Assembly (NCBI RefSeq): GCF_900129875.1
Contig: NZ_FQXC01000004.1
Location: 248,001 to 312,000, forward strand
DNA length: 64,000 nucleotides
Direction of reading: 5' to 3'
Source: Marivita hallyeonensis
Lineage (GTDB): Bacteria > Pseudomonadota > Alphaproteobacteria > Rhodobacterales > Rhodobacteraceae
In this document: positions 9,609-19,085 of the stretch, one piece after another
How the letters are laid out: each line of letters begins with the position of its first letter
Position numbering within the stretch: the stretch's first letter is position 1
Position numbers and translations under genes: made by a program
The notes under the pieces: generated by a model
What the model was told of the DNA's origin: nothing
The model's database searches: none
Seen by the model: the letters and a program-made list of their open reading frames with translations, nothing else

Positions 9609-10637
9609 TCAGGGGAAACAGGGCGCGAGCATCAGACCGGTGGTTTCCTCGACCCCCAACATCAGGTTCGCGTTCTGCAGCGCCTGTCCCGACGACCCTT
9701 TCGTCAGGTTGTCCAACGCCGCCACAACGATGGCACGTCCGTCGATCCGGTCCCCCGTCACGCCGATGTGGCAGAAGTTCGATCCGCGCACGTCATGGGT
9801 CGAGGGCGTCTGGCCGAACGGCAACACCTGAATGAACGGCTCATCGGCATAGGCAGCGCTGAGAGCCTTATAGATCGCCTGCGCCTCGCCGCTCACATAG
9901 CAGGTGGCCAAAATACCCCGGTTCGCCGGGATCAGGTGGGGCGTGAACTGGATACGCACCTCTTCACCCGCCAAGGCACTGAATTCCTGATCGAATTCCC
10001 CCAAATGCCGATGCGTGCCGCCGACCGCGTAAGCGTTGGTGCCTTCCGACAATTCGGCATGCAGCAGGTTCTCTTTCAACGACCGCCCTGCCCCCGACAC
10101 CGCGCATTTCAGGTCGAGGATGATGTCCGTGAGACCGATCACCCGTTTGGCGATCAGCGGCCGCAGCACGTACTGCCCCGTCGCAGCGTTACATCCCGTC
10201 CCCGCCACAAGCCGCGCACCGCGGATGTCCTCGCGGTAGAATTCGGTCAGGCCATAAACGGCCTCTTTCTGCATCTCGACCGCCGCGTGTGGGTTGCCGT
10301 ACCACTTTTGATAAACCTCCGGGTCACGCAGCCGGAAATCTGCGGACAAGTCGACAATCTTCAAGTTGGTCGGAAGCTTCGAAATCACCTCTTGGCTTGT
10401 CTTGTGCGGCAAGGCGCAGAAGCACAGGTCAATCTGCGAAAAATCGATCTCTTCCCAGGTCACAAGGGTTGGCAGGTCGAGATGCCTCAGGAACGGAAAA
10501 ACCTGCGCGATGGTCTGCCCCGCCTTGGAATTCGCGGCCAGCGCGGCGATTTCCATTTCGGGATGGGTGGCGATGAGGCGCAGCAATTCGGCTCCGGTAT
10601 AGCCGCTGGCACCGATGATGGCGATTTTGTAGGGCAT
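9609..10637 (-). CDS. argC: N-acetyl-gamma-glutamyl-phosphate reductase
   Basis: Third enzyme of arginine biosynthesis: it reduces N-acetylglutamyl phosphate to the semialdehyde with NADPH. At 342 residues it is of normal length. The Rossmann motif [17 protein letters not shown] opens the protein; the catalytic cysteine is Cys149 in [34 protein letters not shown] and [10 protein letters not shown] with the substrate-site histidine are also visible. AGGAGG lies five bases before the ATG at 10637, a strong ribosome site. murI follows upstream on the same strand with a gap of about 50 bases. No other arg genes are present. Confidence 0.97.
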   Translation of the reverse strand: MPYKIAIIGASGYTGAELLRLIATHPEMEIAALAANSKAGQTIAQVFPFLRHLDLPTLVTWEEIDFSQIDLCFCALPHKTSQEVISKLPTNLKIVDLSADFRLRDPEVYQKWYGNPHAAVEMQKEAVYGLTEFYREDIRGARLVAGTGCNAATGQYVLRPLIAKRVIGLTDIILDLKCAVSGAGRSLKENLLHAELSEGTNAYAVGGTHRHLGEFDQEFSALAGEEVRIQFTPHLIPANRGILATCYVSGEAQAIYKALSAAYADEPFIQVLPFGQTPSTHDVRGSNFCHIGVTGDRIDGRAIVVAALDNLTKGSSGQALQNANLMLGVEETTGLMLAPCFP

Positions 10638-10689
10638 GCGAACCTCCTTCAGGACGCAAATATCAGATCAGATTGGAAAATGTCGGGCG

Positions 10690-11502
10690 TCAGGCCGCTT
10701 CAAACGTGATCTGTCGTCGCAAAAACTGCGTCGCGTGATCCGACACTTTTTTCGGATCACCGGTTGTCAGGAACGTGGATGTCTCTCCAGAGCCCAGCAT
10801 GTTCGGATGCCGGTCCAGATAGTCGGCCAAGGAATCGGCCACCAGATTGGCCTGCGAATAAACCGCCACATCCTGCCCCAGCGCATCCTGAAAGACGTCC
10901 TGCATCAACGGGTAATGCGTGCAGCCAAGAATGGCCGCTTCCGGGTCCGGCATCTTGCGCTTGAGCGCATCGACATGGGACCGCACCAACGCCTCGGCGA
11001 GGATCATGTCGCCCTCTTCGATGGCATCGACTAGCCCACCACAGGCCTGTGCTTCGACGTCGACCCCAATCGCACGGAACGCCAGCTCGCGCTGGAACGC
11101 CCGGCTGCGTACCGTTGCAGGCGTCGCGAAAAGCGCGACGTGCTTCACAGCCACTTCGCGCGGTGGGGAATTGTCGCCCCATTGCCGCTCTGTGAGCGCT
11201 TCGATGAGCGGGACAAACACACCCAGCACACGCTTGTTGGGAGGAATCCAGCTTTCCTGCATCCGCCGCAGAGCGGCCGCAGACGCGGTGTTGCACGCAA
11301 GAATGACCAGATCGCACCCGGCCTCCCACAGCCGTTCCGTCGCGGCACAAGTCAGGTTATAGACGTCATCCGCGTCGCGCACACCGTAGGGCGCGTGTTT
11401 GCTGTCTCCGAAATAGACAAACGGCACGTCGGGCAGGCGCTTGGAGACGGCATCCAGCACCGTCAATCCGCCCAATCCGCTGTCGAATACACCAACCGCC
11501 AT
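10690..11502 (-). CDS. murI: Glutamate racemase
   Basis: Makes D-glutamate from L-glutamate for peptidoglycan. The protein has 270 residues and is cofactor-independent. The two catalytic cysteines are seen in [11 protein letters not shown] (Cys70) and GCTHYPLM, together with the N-terminal [11 protein letters not shown] and [11 protein letters not shown]. Both half-sites are intact, so the enzyme should be active. It lies between the acyltransferase gene (11529-12419) and argC, all on the minus strand with short gaps of 26 and 52 bases, and may share a transcript with them. Confidence 0.96.
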   Translation of the reverse strand: MAVGVFDSGLGGLTVLDAVSKRLPDVPFVYFGDSKHAPYGVRDADDVYNLTCAATERLWEAGCDLVILACNTASAAALRRMQESWIPPNKRVLGVFVPLIEALTERQWGDNSPPREVAVKHVALFATPATVRSRAFQRELAFRAIGVDVEAQACGGLVDAIEEGDMILAEALVRSHVDALKRKMPDPEAAILGCTHYPLMQDVFQDALGQDVAVYSQANLVADSLADYLDRHPNMLGSGETSTFLTTGDPKKVSDHATQFLRRQITFEAA

Positions 11503-11528
11503 GTCGCGACCCCTGTCGGGTGCTCGCG

Positions 11529-12419
11529 TTAGCGGGTCACCCGGTGTTTTTCATCAAACTCAAAGCCATATTCCTTGAAGGGAACTGGCGTTGGAGACAG
11601 CTCATACGTCGCTTCGCGCAGAAAATCCATGAGCTTCCGCGCGTCTTTTTGGCGTGTGGCAATCTCGTGCGATGGAATGGGGTCTCCGATCGATACATGA
11701 ACCGGCGTATCCACCCGCGCGCGGAACTCGTGGATGAGAAGCCCCATGCGCAGATTGGCATGCAAATGGCTCGCCAACTGGAACATCCGGCTGGTGTGGC
11801 CGTGAAAATAGATCGGCAGAACCGTCGCCCCGGATTTGGCAATCATACGTGCCGTGAAGCTGCGCCAGCCCGGATCCACCGGATGGTCGAACGGTCGCGC
11901 CGCGGTGGACACCGTCCCGCCTGGGAAGACCCCGACGCAGCCCCCGTCGGCAAGATAGGTCAGAGCCGCTTTTCGAGTGGCGATATTCTGTGCCACTGCC
12001 TCTTTCGTCTCGTCGAAATTCACCGGAAGAATGACGCGCTTGAGGTCCTCCGCCTTCCGGAACACGTGATGCGCCAGAACCCGGAAATCGCCGCGTGCGA
12101 CGGACAGGATATGCCCAAGGACAAGCCCGTCGAGAATGCCGTAGGGATGGTTGGCGATCACGATCAAAGGGCCGTTCGACGGGATATTCGACAAACACCC
12201 CTGCACCACGTCAAGCTCAAGACCGTAGCGGTCGACCATGACCTCCCAGAAATCGCGGCCCTGCGCGACTTCGCGCTCATACCCGGCGGCGCGCCGGATC
12301 AGGCCCATCCGCCCGGTCGCGTTCTCCATCAACCGGATCATCGCGCGGCCGGGTCGGGACCGGGCCACATGGGCATACGAGATGTCGCGGGCGACGGACT
12401 GCGCGGAACGGGATAGCAC
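11529..12419 (-). CDS. Lysophospholipid/ornithine-lipid-type acyltransferase
   Basis: A 296-residue member of the PlsC-like glycerolipid acyltransferase superfamily. The active-site block is [16 protein letters not shown], with the His and Asp of the acyltransferase motif separated by one extra residue, and the later block is VGVFPGGTV. The C-terminal portion ([23 protein letters not shown] ... [18 protein letters not shown]) resembles the OlsA/haemolysin-type acyltransferases that acylate lyso-ornithine lipid. Roseobacters do make ornithine lipid, but no olsB is adjacent, so the acceptor lipid is an open question. It probably acts at the inner face of the cytoplasmic membrane. Confidence 0.8.
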   Translation of the reverse strand: MLSRSAQSVARDISYAHVARSRPGRAMIRLMENATGRMGLIRRAAGYEREVAQGRDFWEVMVDRYGLELDVVQGCLSNIPSNGPLIVIANHPYGILDGLVLGHILSVARGDFRVLAHHVFRKAEDLKRVILPVNFDETKEAVAQNIATRKAALTYLADGGCVGVFPGGTVSTAARPFDHPVDPGWRSFTARMIAKSGATVLPIYFHGHTSRMFQLASHLHANLRMGLLIHEFRARVDTPVHVSIGDPIPSHEIATRQKDARKLMDFLREATYELSPTPVPFKEYGFEFDEKHRVTR

Positions 12420-12510
12420 CGGGTACGGCTCCGAAAACGGTTTGCGGCCTGCTACCGCGCCCGTGTGCTACCGCAAAGCTGTAACAGTCGGATAACGGTG
12501 ATTTGCCGCA

Positions 12511-15500
12511 TCACTCCGCCGCTTGCTGTGTCACCGGCCCGCCGGCGCGCAACACTGCGATCAGCTCTTCCCGCCGCTTGGCCGCCTTGCGTTCGTTGGC
12601 TTCTTTCACCGGCCCAAAACCCCGGATCTGCAGGGGCAACTCGGCCAAAGCGACCAGCGCGTCCATGCTCTCGGGCGTTGCTTTCGGCAGCCACTCGACC
12701 ATATCCGCCTCGTACTGCTTGATCAGCGCCCGCTCCATCCGCCGCTCCGCCGTGCGTCCAAACGGATCAAGCGGAGTGCCGCGCAGCTTCTTCATCCGCG
12801 CGAGCAGCGCGAAGGCCCGCAACATGCCTTCACCGTATTGCTTCTTCAAAGGACGACCGTCCGGCCCCTCCTTGCTCAGCATCGGCGGGGCAAGATGGAA
12901 TGACATGCGGAAATCACCGTCGAACTGCTCTTTCGCCTTTTCGCGGGTTTCCAGATGCAGGCGCGCGACCTCGTATTCGTCCTTGTAGGCAAGAAGCTTG
13001 TGATACCCCTTCGCAACCGCCTCTTTCAGACGCGGATCGGACACCTGGTCGACCAGCCGTTGATACCGCTTCGCGTAGCGCTTGCTCTGATATTTTACCA
13101 AATGGTCAAATCTGTACCGAATACGATCATCCAGCGTCTTCGGCATCGCCACCACATTCGGCGTGATGAGCCGCGCCGCATCCTCGGGATGCGTGACCGC
13201 CCAGCGTCCAACTTCGAACGCGCGCTGGTTCTTCTCTGCTGCCGCGCCGTTCAGTTCCACCGCCTTGAGGATGGCCTCCCGGGTCAGCGGAACCAACCCA
13301 CGCTGCCACGCGGCGCCAAGGATCATCATGTTGGAAAAGATCGAGTCGCCCATCACGGCCTTCGCCAGTTCGGACGCATCGAACAGGTCCAGACGATCCC
13401 GCAACCGCGCTTCAAGAGCAAGTTGTAACCGCTCAGACGGCAACGAAAATTCCGTGTTTCGTGTAAAGTCACCTGTGATGATTTCGTGGCTATTCACGAC
13501 CGCACCCGTGCGCCCCGATTTCATCAGCCCAAGCGTTTTGGCCCCGGCACTGACCACCAGATCGCCGCCAATCACCGCATCCGCTTCGCCGGTCGCGACG
13601 CGAATGGCGCTGATGTCCTCGGGCTGCTCGGCCAGCCTCAGATGGATATGCACCGCGCCGCCCTTCTGGGCCAGACCTGCCATCTCCATCATGCCCGCGC
13701 CCTTGCCGTCGATCTGCGCCGCCTGCGCGAGAACCGCGCCGATAGTTACGACGCCTGTGCCACCGACGCCGGTAATGACCATATTCCACGTGCCGTCGAT
13801 CGCCGGCAGCGTCGGCTCGGGCATGTCGGGCAAATCCAGAGAGGCCGTCGCGGCCTTCTTCACCGTTGCGCCCTCCAGGGTCACGAAGGACGGGCAAAAC
13901 CCTTTCAGACAAGAGAAATCCTTGTTGCAGGAAGACTGGTCAATGGCCCGTTTGCGACCAAGCTCCGTCTCTTCCGGCACGATGGACACACAGTTCGATT
14001 GCACCCCGCAATCGCCACAGCCTTCACACACGTCGGTGTTGATGAAGACGCGCTTGTCCGGGTCGGGAAACTTGCCCCGTTTGCGGCGGCGGCGCTTTTC
14101 GGCGGCGCAGGTCTGGATGTAGACAATGGCGCTTACGCCTTCGGTCTTTGCAAACTTCTCCTGCACGGTTTGCAAATCCGCACGCTCTGCAAATTCAATG
14201 CCTTGCGGGAAAGCCTTCAGGTCGACATCTTCTTTTTCGTCGTAAACAACGGCCAGATGCTTCACCCCCATCGCGCGCAATTCCGCCGCGATCTGCTGCG
14301 GCGTCAACCCGCCATCGTTCTTCTGCCCACCGGTCATCGCGACTGCGTCATTGAAAAGGATTTTGTACGTGATCGTCGTGCCCGCCGCGATGGCGGCGCG
14401 GATCGCCTGCACGCCCGAGTGGTTATACGTCCCGTCACCGAGATTCTGGAACACGTGGTCCCGCTTGGAAAACAGCGACTCGCCGATCCAGTTCGCGCCC
14501 TCGGCTCCCATATGGGTGAAGCCAAACGTCTCGCGGTCCATCCACTGCACCATGAAATGGCACCCGATCCCGGCATACGCGCGGCTGCCCTCCGGCACCT
14601 TGGTTGACGTGTTGTGGGGACAGCCCGAACAGAAATACGGAAGACGCGCCGCGATCTCCTCGGCGTTATCCGCTTTCTGAGCTTCATCAATCGCTTGTAG
14701 ACCGGCCTTGATGCGATCGGTGTCGCGACCTTCTTCGATAAGGATCGTGCCGAGCTTCTTTGCGATCATGATCGGATCAAGCGCCCAATGCGTCGGGAAC
14801 AGCTCTTCCCCGTGCATCGACCCCGCGCCGCCGCCTTTATGCCAGCCGTACACCCGCCGTCCGCGCCGGTCGTCGAATATCGCTTCTTTGATCTGTACCT
14901 CGAGCAGCTTCCGCTTCTCTTCCACCACGACAATCAGGTCGAGCCCCTCGGCCCAATCGTGGAAGCCGCGCATATTCAGGGGCCAGGTCTGCCCCACCTT
15001 GTAGGTCGTGATGCCAAGCCGTTCGGCCTCGTCAGCGTCGATGCCCAAAAGCGACAGAGCGTGAACAAGGTCGAGCCAGTTCTTGCCCGCCGCCACAAAC
15101 CCGATCTTGGCCCCCGGCTTGCCCCAGACGCGCTTGTCGATCCCGTTGGCATCGGCGAACGCCTCAGCGGCGAAGCGTTTGTATTGGATCAGCCGCGTTT
15201 CCTGCAGGTAACGGTCGTCGACAAGCCGGATGTTGAGCCCGTCTTTCGGCATGTCGAATTCAGGTGTCACGAAAGACATGCGGTCCGGCCGTCCATCGAC
15301 AACGGCAGTCGCCTCCACCGTATCTTTCATCGTCTTGAGGCCAACCCAGAGACCGGAAAACCGCGACAAGGCAAAGCCGTAGAGGCCGAAATCCAGGATT
15401 TCCTGGACGCCCGCCGGCGACACCACTGGCATATAGGCGTCGACCATCGCCCATTCGGACTGGTGCAGCACGGTCGACGATTCACCGGTATGGTCGTCGC

Positions 15501-15933
15501 CCATGGCCATGAGCACACCGCCGTGTTTCGACGTGCCCGCCATATTGGCATGCCGCATGGCATCGCCCGAGCGGTCCACTCCGGGGCCTTTGCCGTACCA
15601 AAGGCCAAAGACACCGTCATGCGTACCTTCGCCCCGCAACTCGGCCTGTTGCGTGCCCCAGATTGCGGTGACGGCGAGATCCTCGTTCAGACCTTCCTGA
15701 AACACCACATCCGCCGCTTTGAGGTACTTTTCGGCGCGGTGCATCTGCATATCGACCGCGCCCAGTGGCGATCCGCGGTACCCGGTCACATAGCCTGCGG
15801 TGTTCAGCCCGGCGGCCAGGTCACGCGTCTTTTGCATGAGCATCAAACGCACCAGCGCCTGCGTTCCGTTCAGAAGAACAGGCGATTTGGACAGATCGAA
15901 ACGGTCGTTCAGCGAAATTTCCGGCTTGCTCAT
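12511..15933 (-). CDS. Indolepyruvate ferredoxin oxidoreductase (fused alpha-beta)
   Basis: A 1140-residue enzyme that oxidatively decarboxylates aryl or branched 2-oxo acids to acyl-CoA and reduces ferredoxin. The TPP-binding region includes YFCSGCPHNTST and GIGCHFMVQWMDRETFGFTHMGAEGANWIG. A cysteine-rich cluster site CEGCGDCGVQSNC follows, and then the gamma-type domain starting VITGVGGTGVVTIGAVLAQAA. Fusion of the iorA and iorB parts in one long chain is usual in alphaproteobacteria. GGGAGG lies 7 bases before ATG 15933. A LysR gene is divergent with a 165-base gap that holds a palindrome at 15979-15997. Confidence 0.93.
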   Translation of the reverse strand: MSKPEISLNDRFDLSKSPVLLNGTQALVRLMLMQKTRDLAAGLNTAGYVTGYRGSPLGAVDMQMHRAEKYLKAADVVFQEGLNEDLAVTAIWGTQQAELRGEGTHDGVFGLWYGKGPGVDRSGDAMRHANMAGTSKHGGVLMAMGDDHTGESSTVLHQSEWAMVDAYMPVVSPAGVQEILDFGLYGFALSRFSGLWVGLKTMKDTVEATAVVDGRPDRMSFVTPEFDMPKDGLNIRLVDDRYLQETRLIQYKRFAAEAFADANGIDKRVWGKPGAKIGFVAAGKNWLDLVHALSLLGIDADEAERLGITTYKVGQTWPLNMRGFHDWAEGLDLIVVVEEKRKLLEVQIKEAIFDDRRGRRVYGWHKGGGAGSMHGEELFPTHWALDPIMIAKKLGTILIEEGRDTDRIKAGLQAIDEAQKADNAEEIAARLPYFCSGCPHNTSTKVPEGSRAYAGIGCHFMVQWMDRETFGFTHMGAEGANWIGESLFSKRDHVFQNLGDGTYNHSGVQAIRAAIAAGTTITYKILFNDAVAMTGGQKNDGGLTPQQIAAELRAMGVKHLAVVYDEKEDVDLKAFPQGIEFAERADLQTVQEKFAKTEGVSAIVYIQTCAAEKRRRRKRGKFPDPDKRVFINTDVCEGCGDCGVQSNCVSIVPEETELGRKRAIDQSSCNKDFSCLKGFCPSFVTLEGATVKKAATASLDLPDMPEPTLPAIDGTWNMVITGVGGTGVVTIGAVLAQAAQIDGKGAGMMEMAGLAQKGGAVHIHLRLAEQPEDISAIRVATGEADAVIGGDLVVSAGAKTLGLMKSGRTGAVVNSHEIITGDFTRNTEFSLPSERLQLALEARLRDRLDLFDASELAKAVMGDSIFSNMMILGAAWQRGLVPLTREAILKAVELNGAAAEKNQRAFEVGRWAVTHPEDAARLITPNVVAMPKTLDDRIRYRFDHLVKYQSKRYAKRYQRLVDQVSDPRLKEAVAKGYHKLLAYKDEYEVARLHLETREKAKEQFDGDFRMSFHLAPPMLSKEGPDGRPLKKQYGEGMLRAFALLARMKKLRGTPLDPFGRTAERRMERALIKQYEADMVEWLPKATPESMDALVALAELPLQIRGFGPVKEANERKAAKRREELIAVLRAGGPVTQQAAE

Positions 15934-15978
15934 TTGACGCCTCCCCGCGCGAAATGTGCATGTTGTATATCTAAATTT

Positions 15979-15997
15979 AGGTCATAAATTCTGACCT
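15979..15997. promoter_or_regulatory. Candidate regulator site between ior and lysR
   Basis: An inverted repeat AGGTCA (15979-15984), seven bases, TGACCT (15992-15997) in the AT-rich gap between the divergent oxidoreductase and LysR genes. It contains T and A spaced as in LysR boxes (T-N11-A). The location fits control of one or both genes by the LysR protein. No binding data; assignment is inferred from position and symmetry. Confidence 0.35.
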
Positions 15998-16098
15998 TAC
16001 CACCAAAATCTACGTGATTTCGGTCAAGTCGCAAAACTTGTCGTTCATATATTTCTTTGTGTCATGTAGACCGCCGTCAACGAAGGAAAGCGAATACC

Positions 16099-17019
16099 AT
16101 GGACTGGGACAAGCTCAGAATCTTTCACGCCGTTGCCGACGCCGGAAGCCTGACGCATGCCGGAGACGCGCTGCACCTGTCGCAATCTGCGGTGTCGCGG
16201 CAGATCCGGACGCTCGAAGAATCACTCAACACTGTCCTCTTTCACCGCCACGCGCGCGGTCTCATCCTCACGGAACAGGGTGAGCTTCTGTTCGACGCCA
16301 CGCGCTCCATGAACAAGCGGATCGAGGCCGCGACGGCGCGCATCCGCGACAGTGAGGAAGAGGTGTTCGGCGAGTTGCGCGTGACCACGACGATCGGTTT
16401 CGGCTCTCTCTGGCTGGCCCCGCGCCTGCCGAAGCTCTACGAAAAGTATCCCGATCTGAACATCGACCTGATGCTAGAGGAACGCGTCCTCGATCTGCCG
16501 ATGCGCGAGGCGGACGTTGCCGTGCGCATGAAAGAACCGAGCCAGGCTGACCTCATCCGCAAGAAGCTGATGACCATCCGCATGCGGCTTTACGCGTCGC
16601 CGGAATACCTTGCTCAGAACGGCGCACCCGAGCGGATCGAGGACATGGCACGGCATCGCCTGATCTGCCAGAATCCCCGGGCTGCACAGGTGAGCGCCGG
16701 CATGATGCTGGTGCAAGAGCTATTAACCTATGACATTCACTCAACACTGACGGTGAACAATTACTTCGGAGTTCTCCAAAGCGTTTTGTCCGGCCTCGGT
16801 ATCGGCGTTCTGCCTGACTACGTGATCGAGGATTTCCCGAGCGTGCAGCGCGTGCTACCGAACGTTGAGTCCGTGGAAGTGCCTGTTTTCCTTGCCTATC
16901 CTGAAGAGCTCCGGCAATCGAAGCGCATCGCGGCCTTCCGCGATTTCGTTCAGGAGGAGATCTTCGCACACCGGCAGACGCGAAAAGCGCTTGAGGCGGA
17001 CGCTGCGTCCAAGGTGTGA
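16099..17019 (+). CDS. LysR-family transcriptional regulator
   Basis: A 306-residue LysR-type regulator. The N-terminal winged helix-turn-helix is clear: LRIFHAVADAGSLTHAGDALHLSQSAVSRQIRTLEESL, followed by RGLILTEQGELLF. The ligand domain begins VFGELRVTTTIGFGSLWLAPRLPKLYEKYPDL and has the usual GVLQSVLSGLGIGVLP. Start ATG 16099 was taken because AAGGAAAG stands upstream and LysR proteins begin MDWDKLRIFH. It is divergent from the indolepyruvate oxidoreductase, so control of that gene is plausible but not shown. The effector is unknown. Confidence 0.93.
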   Translation: MDWDKLRIFHAVADAGSLTHAGDALHLSQSAVSRQIRTLEESLNTVLFHRHARGLILTEQGELLFDATRSMNKRIEAATARIRDSEEEVFGELRVTTTIGFGSLWLAPRLPKLYEKYPDLNIDLMLEERVLDLPMREADVAVRMKEPSQADLIRKKLMTIRMRLYASPEYLAQNGAPERIEDMARHRLICQNPRAAQVSAGMMLVQELLTYDIHSTLTVNNYFGVLQSVLSGLGIGVLPDYVIEDFPSVQRVLPNVESVEVPVFLAYPEELRQSKRIAAFRDFVQEEIFAHRQTRKALEADAASKV

Positions 17020-17105
17020 CCCATGCGCCTCACGCATATCGGGATTGCCACCGGTAAAGGTACATATCACTTGATATGAATCAGACTGATGACATATTTG
17101 GCATA

Positions 17106-17187
17106 TGTGAGATGAAACGCCGAATTGCGCATCATCTTCATACCTCCCTGTTGGACTTCGGCCGAGCTTTTGCTCGGCCTTTTTTTT
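17106..17187 (+). ncRNA. Candidate small RNA with anti-SD-like CCUCC motif
   Basis: The 170 bases after lysR contain no convincing gene. A promoter-like pair TTGATA (17071-17076) and an AT-rich ATATTT (17094-17099) with 17-base spacing could start a transcript near 17106. It would end at the strong terminator at 17160-17187 and be about 80 nucleotides long. Before the terminator lies ACCTCCCT (17142-17149), an anti-Shine-Dalgarno-type stretch common in single-stranded loops of alphaproteobacterial trans-acting sRNAs. An in-frame peptide from 17077 runs through the terminator stem and is not believable. The terminator might simply serve lysR. Confidence 0.4.
17160..17187 (+). terminator. Rho-independent terminator after lysR/sRNA
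   Basis: Perfect 8-bp stem GGCCGAGC (17160-17167) / GCTCGGCC (17172-17179) with a TTTT loop, followed by eight T residues (17180-17187). The T-run is only on the plus-strand side, so it ends plus-strand transcription (lysR or the candidate small RNA), not the convergent kinase gene that stops at 17190. Confidence 0.85.
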
Positions 17188-17189
17188 GC

Positions 17190-18200
17190 TCAGGGAGCTA
17201 ACGCGGAGTCGGGCAGGCTCATGCGGTAGGTGAAACCGCTTTCGTCATAGGAAACGGCCACATCCGCCTCGAGCGAGAGCTTCGGCAGTGTCTCCAGAAC
17301 TTGGGTCCCGAATCCTCGGCGCGACGGTGACGTCACCTTGGGTCCGCCTCGCTCTTTCCAGACAAGCGCAGCATCTGAGTGAGCGAGCTCACCACCCCAA
17401 TTCACCGAAACGCGCCCGCCCTGTTTGGACAACGCGCCGTGCTTGACGGCGTTGGTGGCGAGTTCATGCACAACCATGCCTACAACTTGCGCCGCCGCCG
17501 CGTTCAGACGCAACCTCGGCCCTGTCATCTCGACCCGCGAGGTCAACTCTTCATCGAACGGGGCAAGCTGCGACCGCAGCAATTCGCTCAACTCAAATGA
17601 CCCGGCACCTTCCTTGACCATGGCGTCCTGATTTCGGACCAGCACCATCAGGCGTTTGTTCAGTTCCTCCGGAAACTCTTCGGGTGACACTGTACGAGCC
17701 AGAAGACGGCTGATGCCCTGAACGACCGTGATCAGATTTTTGGTCCGGTGGTTCAACTCGCCAATCAGCAGATTCGTCTGCTCTTTCGCGCGCATGTATT
17801 CGGTCACATCGACGACGGCGAAGACACCTTCGATTGGCCCCTCCGGACGTACCGCCCGGTCAAAGAACACGCGTTTGCGCGCGTTGACCCATCGCACCTG
17901 CCCTCCCGGTTGCAGGATGCGGTGCGTCAGATCAATCACATCCGGCAGTTCCGGCGCCAGAAGGATGTCCACTTCTCGCTCTACCACCGGCCAGTCGTCG
18001 GGATGAATGCGGGAATGAAACTCCGATCTTGGAATATCCACGTTGTCCGGAAAGCCGAAAAGCTCTGCGCTCAGCCCATCCATCCGCACGGTGTCTTTGA
18101 GGTAATCTACTCGTCCGATGCCCACGCGGGCAACTTCCAGTCCGACCTGCATTTCGGTCGATGACAAGTGGCTATACTGTGGTGCCACTTTGGTCGTCAT
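17190..18200 (-). CDS. PAS-domain HWE-family sensor histidine kinase
   Basis: A 336-residue soluble kinase with no membrane segments. Residues 20-135 form a PAS fold (LEVARVGIGRVDYLKD ... RWVNARKRVFFD ... GVFAVVDVTEY). The H-box is IGELNHRTKNLITVVQGI with phospho-acceptor His151, followed by the N-box VVHELATNAVKHGAL and the W-x-E pair in LVWKERGG that gives the HWE family its name; the glycine loop is RRGFGTQVLE. Such kinases often act on PhyR in the general stress response or in light/redox sensing. No response regulator is adjacent, so its partner is unknown. AGGAGA precedes ATG 18200. Confidence 0.9.
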   Translation of the reverse strand: MTTKVAPQYSHLSSTEMQVGLEVARVGIGRVDYLKDTVRMDGLSAELFGFPDNVDIPRSEFHSRIHPDDWPVVEREVDILLAPELPDVIDLTHRILQPGGQVRWVNARKRVFFDRAVRPEGPIEGVFAVVDVTEYMRAKEQTNLLIGELNHRTKNLITVVQGISRLLARTVSPEEFPEELNKRLMVLVRNQDAMVKEGAGSFELSELLRSQLAPFDEELTSRVEMTGPRLRLNAAAAQVVGMVVHELATNAVKHGALSKQGGRVSVNWGGELAHSDAALVWKERGGPKVTSPSRRGFGTQVLETLPKLSLEADVAVSYDESGFTYRMSLPDSALAP

Positions 18201-18388
18201 AGTCTAAGGTCTCCTACGGCCCCAATCGTAAATTTAAAGTTACACCCTCATTGTATCTTTGTCTTGACAGATTGGCTACCGGGTAGTTCGGCGCATCTGA
18301 GGCTCTGAAGACAAAAGGCCGCCGGTTTGCATAATTGAGGCATCTCTGCTTGCTTCTTACACAGCCTGCCAAACAACGGAGCATCTGA

Positions 18389-18958
18389 ATGACGGATGAC
18401 AGACACCACACATGCCAATGCGGCAAGATGGAGTGGCGGATTGCCCCCACAGCTCCCGGGACACATTTGGTATGCTACTGCGCCGATTGCCAGACCTATG
18501 CCAACGTTCTGGACCACGGCGCAACGCGTGTGGATTCCGATGGCGGCACCGAGATCTTCCAGACACTGCCCGCGAATTTCGAATTCCTTCGCGGCCAAGA
18601 CCACCTTGCCGTCCTGCGGCTTAGCCCGAAAGGCATTCTGCGATGGTACGCGGGGTGCTGCGGCACGCAGATCGCGAACACGCTACCGGGTCCCGGTCTG
18701 CCCTTTGTCGGTGCGGTCTTGCCGCCCGGCGCGAAAGGCTATGGCCCCATCACGGCGTTGCTCAGCACCGTTGGCACAGCCCCACATATCAAGGAAACCG
18801 GCGTGCTGAAGGCTCAGCTCTCGGTCATCGGGCGCATCCTGGGCGGCGTCTTTTCGCCCTCAAAGCGCGCATCACCGTTCTTCAACGACGACAAAACACC
18901 CGTCGTGGCCCCTCGAGTACTCAGCAAGTCCGAAAGGAACGCGGCGCGGCCGCAGTGA
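18389..18958 (+). CDS. DUF6151 (GFA-like zinc-binding) protein
   Basis: A 189-residue protein with the cysteine pattern of glutathione-dependent formaldehyde-activating (GFA-like) folds: [20 protein letters not shown] and [11 protein letters not shown] supply about seven cysteines for zinc. It matches the DUF6151 group by the N-terminal CxCG...W and the C-terminal region [18 protein letters not shown]. The enzymatic role is not established; GFA-like proteins are not all formaldehyde enzymes. It is divergent from the HWE kinase (gap about 190 bases) and precedes purL. Confidence 0.75.
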   Translation: MTDDRHHTCQCGKMEWRIAPTAPGTHLVCYCADCQTYANVLDHGATRVDSDGGTEIFQTLPANFEFLRGQDHLAVLRLSPKGILRWYAGCCGTQIANTLPGPGLPFVGAVLPPGAKGYGPITALLSTVGTAPHIKETGVLKAQLSVIGRILGGVFSPSKRASPFFNDDKTPVVAPRVLSKSERNAARPQ

Positions 18959-19085
18959 TCGTCTGCCCCTAATGCTCGTTTCGACGGGGTGTGTGCGACC
19001 GGCAAATCGCAAAAGCTGCGGCACGAGGCCTTTCCCCCGGCGTCACGGTGTCCTAAACACCGCGTGCCAAGCTCAGGGACCCACG

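Noticed and set aside
8862-10709. Long plus-strand frame (615 codons) over the radical SAM gene and argC
   Set aside because: Shadow of two recognised minus-strand genes.
17077-17202. Short open frame starting MNQTDDIFGICEMKRR
   Set aside because: It runs through the terminator stem and T-run and has no ribosome site; the region reads better as a small RNA or lysR 3' end.
18959-19085. Riboswitch before purL
   Set aside because: I saw no purine, glycine or other known aptamer core in the 127-base gap.
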